DNA of 64,000 nt, taken from assembly GCF_000813125.1 (NCBI RefSeq), contig NZ_BASE01000035.1, positions 1 through 64,000 of the forward strand, read 5' to 3'. Under the pieces are notes generated by a model that saw only the letters and a list, made by a program, of their open reading frames with translations, was not told the DNA's origin and did not search any database. Each line of letters starts with the position of its first letter. Within the stretch, counting starts at the first letter, position 1. The DNA comes from Mesobacillus selenatarsenatis SF-1 (GTDB lineage: Bacteria; Bacillota; Bacilli; Bacillales; Cytobacillaceae). The position numbers and the translations under genes were made by a program. Shown piece after piece: positions 29,701 through 36,183 of the stretch.

Positions 29701-29872
29701 CGATTCAGTTAAAGCAGGACAGGATGGCAAGTACTCAGTAGAGTTAGATCTTGATAATGGAACGCATACTTTGCAGGCAGAAGCAGAGAACTTTGCGGGT
29801 AAAACAAAGGCAGTAAACACAATGAAAGTAATTGTAACAGGGAAACCTGAGAAAAAGAATAAAGCAAGCTAA
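20765..29872 (+). CDS. Giant secreted subtilisin-like protease with propeller and repeats
   Basis: A 3035-aa exported protein. The ATG at 20765 follows AGGAGGTG; a signal peptide ends near LSFAAEQ (residue ~35). An I9-like propeptide spans ~113-212. The peptidase S8 domain spans ~245-530 with Asp257 (GIMDSGVDG), His299 (GHGTHVAGT), oxyanion Asn396 (AAGND) and Ser478 (GTSMATPH). Two carboxypeptidase-regulatory-like beta sandwiches (~543-700) precede a PQQ-like beta-propeller (~706-1062) with GKEQW/GEEKW/GQELW blades. Then five units of about 375 aa, each an alpha/beta Rossmann-like domain (starting near 24448, 25573, 26689, 27814 and 28951) alternating with pairs of regulatory-like sandwiches. 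An Ig-like domain ends the chain. There is no LPXTG; the tail is KPEKKNKAS. Probably a cell-surface or secreted protease with adhesive modules. Confidence 0.9.
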   Translation: MLRKKKVTVRKFSAVMLVILMIISSFTSQLSFAAEQKPKSFTEEELVLEKQREQAAASEKAAEQESPSEESGELTKLLDGLGIDPPPLKGDEATATEFKKEAALLKAFEKEQELNVIIRMKDQPDLSKIYPQVKAKKNRAEKIKAIQDHLKEKANNSQKGIQQALSALETKGKAKKKDSLWIINGITASITKDAFEELKKHDDIAEISLDETLSLPELTVEENPPRLPQWGLEKIDAPKVWGQYGLKGEGMVVGIMDSGVDGNHEALKHNYRGRDGNHQYSWIDLSGQGYDKPNDGNGHGTHVAGTAVGGGTGEPIGVAPEAEWIAAKIFNDGGSTTLSAIHQAFQWFMAPGGDPSKAPHVVNNSWGNSNTYNLEFYEDVKAWVSAGIFPSFAAGNDGPGSQTIGSPGSFPETFAVGATDAYDQTASFSSRGPVFWKDENGDEQRIIKPDISAPGHRIYSAWPAKRNEGKYNTISGTSMATPHVTGAVALLLQANPNLTIDQVKETLKQTSRVEPHMGTLPNDSYGTGIMNIYQAVTEIAFAGELTGKLTDKDGKPLAGKLEIKEEGLSYNIGKGGDIKFKIREGSHKIKVTSFGYQDFETIIELKKGQTLSVNWVLENAQAYKITGKVTDSSGTAVPYAFIRVKNTPLPTYRTNANGTFEIVNLPAGQYVLQVSGEGINGLAKELDVSAETSIDLKVNSNPDNLNKEWSMANGNNQRNAVSANAIDLDALDESWEFNTTGKGKILFSTPAAANNKVVLVTDNGYVVALDSFTGKEQWSVRIGSTNRSSPTINSDTVYLSGGEDGKIYALDLKSGSIIWTTAVGSMAVYESPLLVDGTLFVSSDLSEDAKLTALNAETGEKKWSVNLGAPTYFGPSAGDGMLFIGSYDNQKLRALRIEDGTEVWSKTLVNEGVASKPVFEAGTLYLAGTNFSTEGGTLYALDSKTGEEKWKAEGIGDTQAGSPIVYENIVVIGSAVQPVLRAFDAKTGQELWNNRSVGTTLNSGSVSSNGLLFFAGTSGNLSVIDVYTGERMKDFSLPVYSTSGIPILSGQVLVPYQTGVKSYSSPGIVKGILKDSDGNVVQGSVTVEETGVTIDTNDDGGFLLKHAPGDYTVRISSYGKKQITENVKLSSGYQFMKEYQLEEAAKGSLSILVKDQRTGNPVDGATVLLNQSPVEGKTDSNGIFAKEEIYEGTYMADITLKGYKTGSLKIVVKSGEGTDLTFELKPIDIAVLNDYKSEITTLLNVNGFIAEERGWDVVEDIGRYKVLYLNGGYGSDGIKPTEDQFKELAERAKAHNVSIIFTDQWGSNYGSIHHLKDYYQDPKELNHDYDGGEVRIQVEAEHPIFKGYKPGDRINVLENDADFAWFNQYSGRTIGKIGNTDLGFVGSGIAYKAVSEDSAHLLLSSHATVPWESSKAWLRGQQQILFNSIEYLYKAEYGKITGSVTNAAGEPVEANIEVLGTGVKAKTDSDGNFTLFHDEGTFKIEVRAKGLGSKEETVTVAKESAATVQIALGESEKGLLTGTVTDAISGMELQGVNITVENSAGETITEVQTAANGRYEVHGLEEEVYALKSSKDGYIEQTKNVDIARHSGDLDIQMHTMPSVGVVGDYFSSEKNFKALMNEYGVNVLDVQPAELVQRMAEFDVIFFNDPSSSAITNEMMEAADHAQTSLIYGDAVWGGGIKQLVNYRKDPKELKTMRKTTEAAQYKVIEEHPIFNGAKTGEIIEILTPAASYVGYFKDYSGYPLAVIKHEGSDATHGLGIAYKPRSAGSAELLLSGHGFAYYHGAKDYTEEGKQLLINSVLWAANVKYPVISGKIVNEEGNPLKAEIKVKGQPFQTQSSSEDGSFTIALLSGEYEIEINAYGYAAKTMKVTAEMDSEPMEIGMAVAENVGSISGTVEDSKDGNAIEGAKITLLGAPKEAITNVKGQYNISKVEPGNYTARIEKEGYVRKDLEVKITDGQKVAVNAKLKPSPTVGIIVDLTASGTTYKQYLEERGYKVVYLDYQDTDKLGEVDVVFANSDYARNLEPSKEEFLAFQKALDESRKSVIWTGQAGGRGSIRYLQEFNEDPKTIFEHNNKPGAQGTVVGDHPLAAGFEGGDIIEIPGKSGYYYGFDGYSGTTVIDFSHTGTGEKGSMVAYKGRTTDTVEILLANMTVSHVFKPNESFDPARERLLNNALDWALEEKEALVGELNGTVQNVNGPVKGTISVKETGKTYQTDEKGKFFAAFEEGNYTLTIEAFGHNPKEFTVSFKNGEATNEDFVIEAVDSGILAGKIVDASTKDPIEGARVEVIGTPVTVKTSEDGRYQATLPEGQYEVRVIAAGYKPIYQSVELTTDQQTDLNVSLVVSEKIALLANPYQQDRIMPFLESNGYDVDLHPYAEFETLIENIPNYKLIIVNDTSYSMKEDRFKAMVEKANENEVSIIFTSLFGGPIRDLSDAYGDPEYFDFTFVDKELNLRVDENHPILKGFNMGDEIPLLLNPKGAVQYSVFENYSGTTLASLTNPVKGELGSSIAYKFSSSNSVHILLSALQISGYGHPNEKWTENAKKIYVNAINYALTASQGEIKGEVKDSQGNPIANAFVTIEGTYHKTTTNSAGQYKFGIGTGDYEVKVQARGFAEQTKPAKVADLGSSVDLNFTLEAIDGSDLNGVITGKKDKEPVAGAKLTLVPKDEPDFKMEGSSIEDGSYEFKNLLPGEYTLFVIAEGYLQEAFEVEIVSEDKEFNLELNSFEAAVLGDVNGALTGLLNEQELYAEEKGWDILGNVGKYDVILVNTNKGTKEQFEQLIKESDELKTSLIFTGTWGVAEGSIQRLKEVTGGLEMDQQGYNEGAIYVEAADGHPMFNGIDLDENDRVKIHTAKSPYATFKNYTGIAISSLSVDGESKGDSIGFEFRSKEHMHLLMSSFAVTNIIGPDYGWTQDGRQLFVNALGWSKDTVQEIPEAPTWEVEELMVKGEPAIVEGTAPQGTTVNIYEKHGNEVFLIDSVKAGQDGKYSVELDLDNGTHTLQAEAENFAGKTKAVNTMKVIVTGKPEKKNKAS

Positions 29873-29896
29873 CGAACACGAATACTTGTTGATATT

Positions 29897-29922
29897 GGCT
29901 TCCCGTTTAGGGAAGCCTTTTC
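29897..29922 (+). terminator. Intrinsic terminator
   Basis: GGCTTCCC pairs with GGGAAGCC around a five-base loop, followed by a T-rich tail, 24 nt after the giant protease gene. Confidence 0.85.
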
Positions 29923-30103
29923 TTTAGTAGGGTTAGTTTCAAGGGCCTTTGAGTGGAAAAATAATTAAGGAATACTTACACTTATAAAACAGGGAAGTTA
30001 TTGTGGAAATACTTATTCAATATGCTTATCACTTCACAATCTCGGTACTTTTATGATATATTAATATTTAAAATATTCTTACAAGTTTTAGGAAGGTGAC
30101 AAA

Positions 30104-32866
30104 ATGACATCAGGAATTGAAGTGAACGACAGCAGTTTGCCATTGCGCCGGGATGTAAAAATGCTAGGGAACATCCTCGGAGATATTCTAGTCTACCATG
30201 GCGGAGTGGAACTGTTTGAAAAAGTAGAAAAGATTCGAGCGATGTGCAAAACGCTAAGGAATGAACATGACCGCGATACATACCCTGCTTTAAAAGAGGA
30301 AATCGCAGGCTTGTCTGTCCCTATGAGAAAAAATATCATCCGGGCATTTTCGGTATATTTTCATTTAATCAACGCAGCAGAACAAAATCACCGGATCCGC
30401 AGGCGCCGCGACTATCTGCTCAAATCTGAAACCAGCTCACAGCCAGGCTCTATTGAAGCAGCCATCCTTTCGTTGAAAGACAATTATATATCCTCAGATA
30501 TCATCCAAAATGTACTGAATACCATTTCATTGGAATTGATTATAACAGCCCATCCTACGGAAGCCACCAAACGTTCAATCCTGGAAATCCAGAAAAGGAT
30601 AGCAGGTATTCTTAAAAGTCTGGACAATCCACTCTTATCCAAGAAAGAGCGTGACAGGATCGAGGAAAGCCTATTCAATGAGGTTTCAGTCCTTTGGCAG
30701 ACTGATGAATTGAGGGACCGTAAACCTACTGTCATTGATGAAGTCAGGAACGGACTTTATTATTTTGACCAGACACTATTCGATGTCCTTCCTGAAATCC
30801 ATCAGGAAGTAGAAACTAGCCTGAAAGGCCATTATCCTGAACATGAATGGAAAGTACCTCACTTCCTGCGATTCGGTTCATGGATCGGTGGTGACAGGGA
30901 TGGGAATCCAAATGTTACTCCGGATATTTCATGGGAAACATTACAAAGACAAAGACGTTTGGTACTTAAAAAGTATAAAGCTGTATTAGTTGATTTGATG
31001 AAGCGTTTCAGTCATTCAACAACAAGAGCAGCTGTTAGTGAAGAACTAGTCGCATCAGTCATTAAAGATGAAGAAAGATATTTAACGGCTGATCAAAAAT
31101 GGAATATTGAAGGCGAGGTTTATCGCCGCAAATTCGCTATTATCATTCAAAGACTTAAGGAAGCTGGAAAATCGGATATTGGCTATAAATCATCAGAGGA
31201 AATGCTTGAAGACCTTTTGGTCATAAAGCGTAGCATCTATCAGCACCACCCTGTTCATCATGAACTCAAAACATTGCAAAAGTTGATCAGGCAAGTCCAG
31301 TTGTTCGGATTCCATCTTGCCACTCTGGATATCCGTAACCATAGCGGGGAACATGAAGCGGCAATTGCTGAAATACTGAAGAAGGTTGGAATCAATCAGG
31401 ATTATCCATCACTATCAGAAGATGAAAAGCAGGAATTACTTGTTAAAATCCTTGAAGACCCACGTCCATTGCTGCTTCTTCATGAGGATTATTCAAAAGA
31501 GACGCAGGAAATGCTTCAAGTTTTTGAGATGATCAAACGAGCGCACAATGAATTCGGGAAGCGTTCAATTTCTGTTTATTTAGTTAGTATGACTCAATCC
31601 GCGAGCGATTTGCTTGAAGTGCTTGTCCTTGCTAAGGAGGCTGGCATATATAGACTCCATGCGGACGGTACTTTTGAGACCGATCTAAACGTCGCTCCGT
31701 TGCTAGAAACAATCGACGATTTAACAGCAGGTCCAAAAATTATGGAAACATTGTTCAAGTTGCCAATTTACCGCAATCATTTGAATGAAATGGGGGACCA
31801 GCAGGAAATCATGCTTGGGTACTCAGATGGAAGCAAGGATGGCGGAACATTGACAGCCAACTGGAAGCTTTACAAAGCCCAGCTTGAGATCAATGAAATG
31901 GCGAAGAAATATCAAATCGGTTTGAAGTTTTTCCATGGCAGAGGAGGTTCACTAGGCCGTGGAGGCGGTCCATTGAACAAGAGCCTGCTTTCCCAGCCTG
32001 TCGAGACCCTTGGTCAAGGAGTCAAAATTACTGAGCAAGGTGAAGTTTTGTCATCTCGTTACCTGTTGAAAGATATTGCTTATAGAAGCCTTGAACAGGC
32101 AACATCTACGATGATGAAGGCGGCAGCGAATGTATTGAAGGAATCTGAGCAGGGTCATTTGCGTGACCAAAGATGGGTTGATGCCATCGAGCAAATTTCT
32201 GCTGTTTCCTTAAGGAAATATCAGTCGCTTGTGTTTGAAGATCCAGATTTTATCACATATTTCAACCAAGCTACACCGTTGAAAGAACTAGCTGAACTGA
32301 ATATCGGTTCACGTCCGATGAGCCGTAAGAACAGTGCCGAATTCGAAAATCTTCGTGCAATACCATGGGTGTTCGCCTGGACACAAAGCAGGCAGCTCTT
32401 CCCTGCATGGTATGCGGCTGGAACTGGCTTGCAGAGCTTTGCACAGGCAAGTCCCGATAATTTAAAGGTCTTACAGGAAATGTATGAAGAATGGCCATTC
32501 TTCCGTAGTACTGTTGATAATCTGCAAATGGCGCTGATGAAAGCGGATATCACCACAGCGCAGGAATACACTTCACTGGTGGAAGATAAAGCAATTGCTG
32601 ACCGTATCTTTGGCAACATTTTAGAGGAGTATGATCGAACCAAAAAGATCCTTCTGCAAATTACAGAGGATGAAGAACTTCTTGACCATACACCAAATAT
32701 CAAAGATTCTGTCCATAGACGAAATCCATATGTTGATCCACTTAATTTTATTCAAGTGGAATTGATTAAGGAGCTTCGCAAGGATGAAGATCCAGATGAT
32801 GAATTATTGACTCAAGTCTTATTAACTATCAGCGGCGTTGCTGCAGGATTAAGGAATACTGGTTGA
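30104..32866 (+). CDS. ppc: Phosphoenolpyruvate carboxylase
   Basis: A 920-aa cytoplasmic enzyme that fixes bicarbonate onto PEP to give oxaloacetate, refilling the TCA cycle. Full family length. Catalytic signatures are intact: TAHPTEATKRS with His150, GGDRDGNPNVT near 263, the GYSDGSKDGG Lys/Asp segment near 572 and FFHGRGGSLGRGGGP near 611. GGAAGGTG before the ATG. It is monocistronic, ended by a strong terminator. Bacilli often use pyruvate carboxylase for this step, so presence of ppc is a useful lineage character. Confidence 0.96.
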   Translation: MTSGIEVNDSSLPLRRDVKMLGNILGDILVYHGGVELFEKVEKIRAMCKTLRNEHDRDTYPALKEEIAGLSVPMRKNIIRAFSVYFHLINAAEQNHRIRRRRDYLLKSETSSQPGSIEAAILSLKDNYISSDIIQNVLNTISLELIITAHPTEATKRSILEIQKRIAGILKSLDNPLLSKKERDRIEESLFNEVSVLWQTDELRDRKPTVIDEVRNGLYYFDQTLFDVLPEIHQEVETSLKGHYPEHEWKVPHFLRFGSWIGGDRDGNPNVTPDISWETLQRQRRLVLKKYKAVLVDLMKRFSHSTTRAAVSEELVASVIKDEERYLTADQKWNIEGEVYRRKFAIIIQRLKEAGKSDIGYKSSEEMLEDLLVIKRSIYQHHPVHHELKTLQKLIRQVQLFGFHLATLDIRNHSGEHEAAIAEILKKVGINQDYPSLSEDEKQELLVKILEDPRPLLLLHEDYSKETQEMLQVFEMIKRAHNEFGKRSISVYLVSMTQSASDLLEVLVLAKEAGIYRLHADGTFETDLNVAPLLETIDDLTAGPKIMETLFKLPIYRNHLNEMGDQQEIMLGYSDGSKDGGTLTANWKLYKAQLEINEMAKKYQIGLKFFHGRGGSLGRGGGPLNKSLLSQPVETLGQGVKITEQGEVLSSRYLLKDIAYRSLEQATSTMMKAAANVLKESEQGHLRDQRWVDAIEQISAVSLRKYQSLVFEDPDFITYFNQATPLKELAELNIGSRPMSRKNSAEFENLRAIPWVFAWTQSRQLFPAWYAAGTGLQSFAQASPDNLKVLQEMYEEWPFFRSTVDNLQMALMKADITTAQEYTSLVEDKAIADRIFGNILEEYDRTKKILLQITEDEELLDHTPNIKDSVHRRNPYVDPLNFIQVELIKELRKDEDPDDELLTQVLLTISGVAAGLRNTG

Positions 32867-32872
32867 TCAAAA

Positions 32873-32897
32873 AGACCCGCCGTTTGGCGGGTCTCTT
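32873..32897 (+). terminator. Intrinsic terminator of ppc
   Basis: AGACCCGCC pairs with GGCGGGTCT around a four-base loop, followed by a T-rich stretch. Confidence 0.88.
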
Positions 32898-32959
32898 TGA
32901 TTAAAGCCGTAGCAAAAGTTTTTTTGACGATATGCTTAACAGGAATCGGAAGGTCATTT

Positions 32960-33421
32960 TTAGACAGGCAGTTTCATTTGCCTTTCGAAAGTAACATGAG
33001 TTAAAATTTCATGGTTAAGTGTTTTAGCCATTTTCATAGTAAGATTCAGTATTTTCCGAATGCCTTCCTGGTGCCCGTTTTTGATAGCAAGCCCGTCACA
33101 TTGAATTTCACTTTCAATACTCAATTGTTGTTCTACCACCGGGTATTCAATATGACCAAGTTCATGCCATATAATCGCTTCTTTTATATCTTTGTCGGCG
33201 CAGAAAGATGGGTAGTCATATACAACGATGAACCAATCGAATTCAGCTTCATAAGATTTATAAAACAGGGTCAGAATCCGGGAATCGATATCCCATAAAT
33301 CAAGCCATTTTCCATTCCTAAGCCCAAAAACCTTTAATACGGCCTCCTTATTTTCGATGATGGCAATTTTTCCATTGACCCGGTACTTCTCCTGATCCAA
33401 AAGTTCACCGATGCATTTCAA
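32960..33421 (-). CDS. Small HExxH zinc-protease-like protein
   Basis: A 153-aa protein with no membrane segment or signal peptide. WHELGHIEYP provides HExxH (zinc ligands and Glu), and SEIQCDGLAIKNG 20 residues later offers an acidic third ligand, the layout of a minimal gluzincin such as ImmA/SprT-like domains. No DNA-binding domain is attached. TTG start at 33421 with AGGAGGAA upstream. No family recognised with confidence; substrate unknown. Confidence 0.7.
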   Translation of the reverse strand: MKCIGELLDQEKYRVNGKIAIIENKEAVLKVFGLRNGKWLDLWDIDSRILTLFYKSYEAEFDWFIVVYDYPSFCADKDIKEAIIWHELGHIEYPVVEQQLSIESEIQCDGLAIKNGHQEGIRKILNLTMKMAKTLNHEILTHVTFERQMKLPV

Positions 33422-33536
33422 AAAATTCCTCCTCTTTATGAAGTCCTGTTATTATTGTTAAATATATTAGTTATTGTTAAACAACATGAGTAAAATAAAA
33501 AAGGTGCGAAATTGATCAGAAGGGAGGGAGCTGTGA

Positions 33537-33818
33537 ATGCTTTGTTCGCATAGTTACTGGAAAGTTGATCGCAGGATAGAAGATAATGAACAAGTTTATG
33601 AAGAAAACGAGCAATTCATCAGAATGTATCATGACAGGATTACCACAGCTTCTGACATTTTTCAATTGCGTGACATATTAGATATTACATTTAAGGAAAT
33701 GTCAGGAAGAACAGGCTTTCTTTATCTGCATACAACAAGAGGAGTGTATTCCTTCTGTACGGATGCAAAGCCGGATCGGCTTATCGAGATATATAAAGAA
33801 ATCAAACATCAAAATTAG
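33537..33818 (+). CDS. Hypothetical 93-aa protein
   Basis: A small soluble protein preceded by GGGAGGGAG. The N-terminal half is helical and charged (EDNEQVYEENEQFIRMYHDR) and the second half beta-like (GRTGFLYLHTTRGVYSFCTD). No family recognised. It is divergent from the mini-zincin gene; the 115-bp gap between them has two TTATTGTTAAA direct repeats (33450 and 33471), possible operator half-sites. Confidence 0.6.
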   Translation: MLCSHSYWKVDRRIEDNEQVYEENEQFIRMYHDRITTASDIFQLRDILDITFKEMSGRTGFLYLHTTRGVYSFCTDAKPDRLIEIYKEIKHQN

Positions 33819-33841
33819 CTGAATTTACATATTTAGCAGCA

Positions 33842-33875
33842 AAAATCACACTCTATATACAAAGGGTGTGATTTT
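33842..33875 (+). promoter_or_regulatory. Hairpin abutting a start codon
   Basis: Perfect 10-bp arms (AAAATCACAC 33842-33851, GTGTGATTTT 33866-33875) end exactly at the base before the ATG at 33876, with the AAAGG ribosome site in the loop. It could terminate the upstream gene or limit translation initiation. Confidence 0.6.
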
Positions 33876-34484
33876 ATGCTTTTTTCAACGGTTGGTGCAA
33901 TTGGATCCCAATTGAATGATTATATGATGATTTTAACCTCCATCTCACTACAGGAACTATTAGATGCTGAGGCGAAATATCATAAGGTATTAAGGACATA
34001 TTGGTATGAAAATAACTTTCTTACCTATAAATGGTGGTTTCTCTTGGTTCTTTCCATCGTCCCAGCCATTGTCTGGTGGGTACGGGTTGATAAAACAAAG
34101 CTAATCGAAAATACAGCATTTGGTTTATTCTATGGTGTAACAGCCATCTTCCTGGATTCAATCGGCAGCAACGCTATGGTATGGACATATCCAGTCAGAC
34201 TCACACCATATTTAAATCCGCAGCTATATCCATATGATGTGGGAGTCGTGATAATCCCTTTTATGTTGGTGTATCAAAAATTCAGTATGTCATTTAAAAA
34301 GTTTTTAATCGCTACAGGTGTGTTATCCCTTTTCTTGGCTTTTGTTGCAGAACCGTTCATGGTCTACCTGGAGATTTATAAAGAAATTACCTGGAAACAT
34401 ATTTATTCATTTCCGATTTACTGGTTGATAGGACTAATGTGCTGGGCAATCATTAAAAAATTTAAATCTTATTCTTTTAAGTGA
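33876..34484 (+). CDS. CBO0543-family-like membrane protein
   Basis: A 202-aa protein with a short soluble N-terminus (helical, ISLQELLDAEAKYHKVLRTYW) and five hydrophobic helices from residue ~50. The WKHIYSFPIYWLIGLMCWAI end and MVWTYPVRLTPYLNPQLYPYD loop fit the CBO0543 family of spore-former membrane proteins. Function unknown. The ribosome site lies in the loop of the adjacent hairpin. Confidence 0.7.
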   Translation: MLFSTVGAIGSQLNDYMMILTSISLQELLDAEAKYHKVLRTYWYENNFLTYKWWFLLVLSIVPAIVWWVRVDKTKLIENTAFGLFYGVTAIFLDSIGSNAMVWTYPVRLTPYLNPQLYPYDVGVVIIPFMLVYQKFSMSFKKFLIATGVLSLFLAFVAEPFMVYLEIYKEITWKHIYSFPIYWLIGLMCWAIIKKFKSYSFK

Positions 34485-34485
34485 T

Positions 34486-34517
34486 AAAAATCCCTGGCCT
34501 TAGGCCAGGGATTTTTA
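34486..34517 (+). terminator. Intrinsic terminator
   Basis: A perfect 14-bp stem AAAAATCCCTGGCC / GGCCAGGGATTTTT with a TTA loop, directly after the preceding stop. Confidence 0.92.
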
Positions 34518-34613
34518 TGATATATTGTTTTGTAGATATTACGTTAAAATCGTCTTTAGGATTCTAACAACCATCTTTACAAAAACAGCCTTTGTAGTAA
34601 AGGAAGTGGAATA

Positions 34614-34934
34614 ATGACCAGTTTTACTAATAATGTTATAAGAATCATTCAGACAATTCCATATGGGAAAGTGATGACATATGGACAAATAGCAAAAGCG
34701 GCTGGAAGCCCAAGATCAGCAAGACAAGTTGTCCGAATACTCCATTCGATGTCAGAAAAACATGGTCTTCCATGGCATAGGGTGATTAATTCTAAAGGAG
34801 AAATTGGCTTCCGGGATGAAGAAATGTTCATGACACAGAAACTGTTGCTGGAATCTGAAGGAATTCAATTTAATACAGAAAAATCACTGCCACTTAAAAG
34901 TTATTTATGGCATATTGATTCTGAAATTTATTAA
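34614..34934 (+). CDS. Alkyltransferase-like protein (ATL)
   Basis: A 106-aa DNA-binding protein of the MGMT/Ada C-terminal fold. YGKVMTYGQIAKAAGSPRSARQV is the helix-turn-helix with the Arg finger. The active-site motif reads PWHRV (Trp54) where methyltransferases have PCHRV, so it cannot accept an alkyl group. ATL proteins instead bind O6-alkylguanine and flag it for nucleotide excision repair. GGAAGTGGAATA precedes the ATG. Stands alone between two terminators. Confidence 0.92.
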   Translation: MTSFTNNVIRIIQTIPYGKVMTYGQIAKAAGSPRSARQVVRILHSMSEKHGLPWHRVINSKGEIGFRDEEMFMTQKLLLESEGIQFNTEKSLPLKSYLWHIDSEIY

Positions 34935-34971
34935 TGGATAGTATCGGATAAGTCATTAAATACATATGTAG

Positions 34972-34999
34972 AAAAAACACCCACTGGGTGCTTTTTTTA
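34972..34999. terminator. Terminator between convergent genes
   Basis: ACACCCA pairs with TGGGTGCT (one mismatch in the outer stem), flanked by A6 and T7, between the ATL and DUF3231 genes. Confidence 0.75.
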
Positions 35000-35004
35000 T
35001 CCAT

Positions 35005-36012
35005 CTATTTTTTTGAAAGATTTTGTCTGTCAACTGATAATGGTGGCTGTTCAAGCCATTCATTTGCAACCATAATATTGATCCCGTCTTCGGAATACTT
35101 GAGGATCTCTGCGTTCAATCGCGAATAATCGATTACAAGGTCACTTCTTTGACTCTCGGAAATCGCAACCCCATAATTGCCAATACCAGCATAAATCATT
35201 ACGCTGAAATGAAACATCATTAATTTATCAGAGAAGACTGATTGTGTCGATTCAGAGACTTCTTGTTCAATTCCTGCGTGCGCAGGAAGGGAATGTTTTT
35301 CTAAGTAATCTCTAAAAACCTTAATATGTTTTAGCGCGATTTCCTTTCCTCTAATAAAATAATTCCGTGCTTGCTTGTTTTGGGCTGTCTGACTGAAACC
35401 TGTCGAAATCGCGGCTCCTAACTGATTCGTTTCAATATTAAAGTGGAGGTGAGTTACTTCTTTGCCAGATAAGGCTCCTCTGCGGCCCAGACCCTCAAGG
35501 AAAAATGATTGTTTTTTGATGAATTCCACCTTATCGGGATAAGGAATGAAGGGGGGACGGGTAGCAAGCCCTTTTTCCAGTAGAAGTAAGGTCGCTTCTT
35601 GTTCCAGTTCCATTGAGGAGGTCAATGCCTTTGAATAAAATCTCTTGATGTCTTTACGATATATATTTGGCAGCATCCTGCTGTAACCGGATAAACCGCC
35701 CCCAGCCATGTTCTTTATGTATTTTAAATAAAATATATCAGAAAACAATCTCTCAGCTTTAAGATTTACATCCTGATCAGTAAATCCCTGAGGAACCGCT
35801 ATTCCCTCTTGAGCATATATTTCTTTAATACCCTCCACATGCTGAAACGACAAATCAAGCGCCTGCTGCACCAGTACTTTTATGTCAGAATCGTCGATTT
35901 GCTGAAGGAAATATTGTAAAACACAAATAGACATTGTATCTGATAGATAGGTTGTCCAAAGGTATGAAATCTCTGCAGCTGTCATCTTAATGGAATTATG
36001 AGTGCTTTCCAA
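35005..36012 (-). CDS. DUF3231 family protein
   Basis: A 335-aa all-helical protein made of two similar halves of about 165 residues (the first from TAAEISYLWTTYLSDTMSIC, the second from LSGKEVTHLHFNIETNQLGA). This internal duplication, with repeated FSDK/LFSDI and MAGGGL/IYAGIG segments, is the DUF3231 pattern, whose four-helix bundles resemble coat protein CotF/ferritin-like folds. Start is TTG at 36012 with AAAGGGGGA upstream. Spore association is inference. Confidence 0.8.
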   Translation of the reverse strand: MESTHNSIKMTAAEISYLWTTYLSDTMSICVLQYFLQQIDDSDIKVLVQQALDLSFQHVEGIKEIYAQEGIAVPQGFTDQDVNLKAERLFSDIFYLKYIKNMAGGGLSGYSRMLPNIYRKDIKRFYSKALTSSMELEQEATLLLLEKGLATRPPFIPYPDKVEFIKKQSFFLEGLGRRGALSGKEVTHLHFNIETNQLGAAISTGFSQTAQNKQARNYFIRGKEIALKHIKVFRDYLEKHSLPAHAGIEQEVSESTQSVFSDKLMMFHFSVMIYAGIGNYGVAISESQRSDLVIDYSRLNAEILKYSEDGINIMVANEWLEQPPLSVDRQNLSKK

Positions 36013-36183
36013 GATATGTCCCCCTTTACTTATGGATAATATGCCCGAAGCAAGTATTAAATATAACGATAAACCTTTATTGATTTATACATAAATCTGC
36101 AGTTTAGTTCAAGATTAAGTACGAGGTATTCTGGTTTTGCATGTGCTGAATTAGGGAAGAGATAAAGAGGAGTAAATTACATA

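Noticed and set aside
32221-32703. 160-codon minus-strand frame inside ppc
   Set aside because: Overlaps the conserved C-terminal half of PEP carboxylase; no ribosome site.
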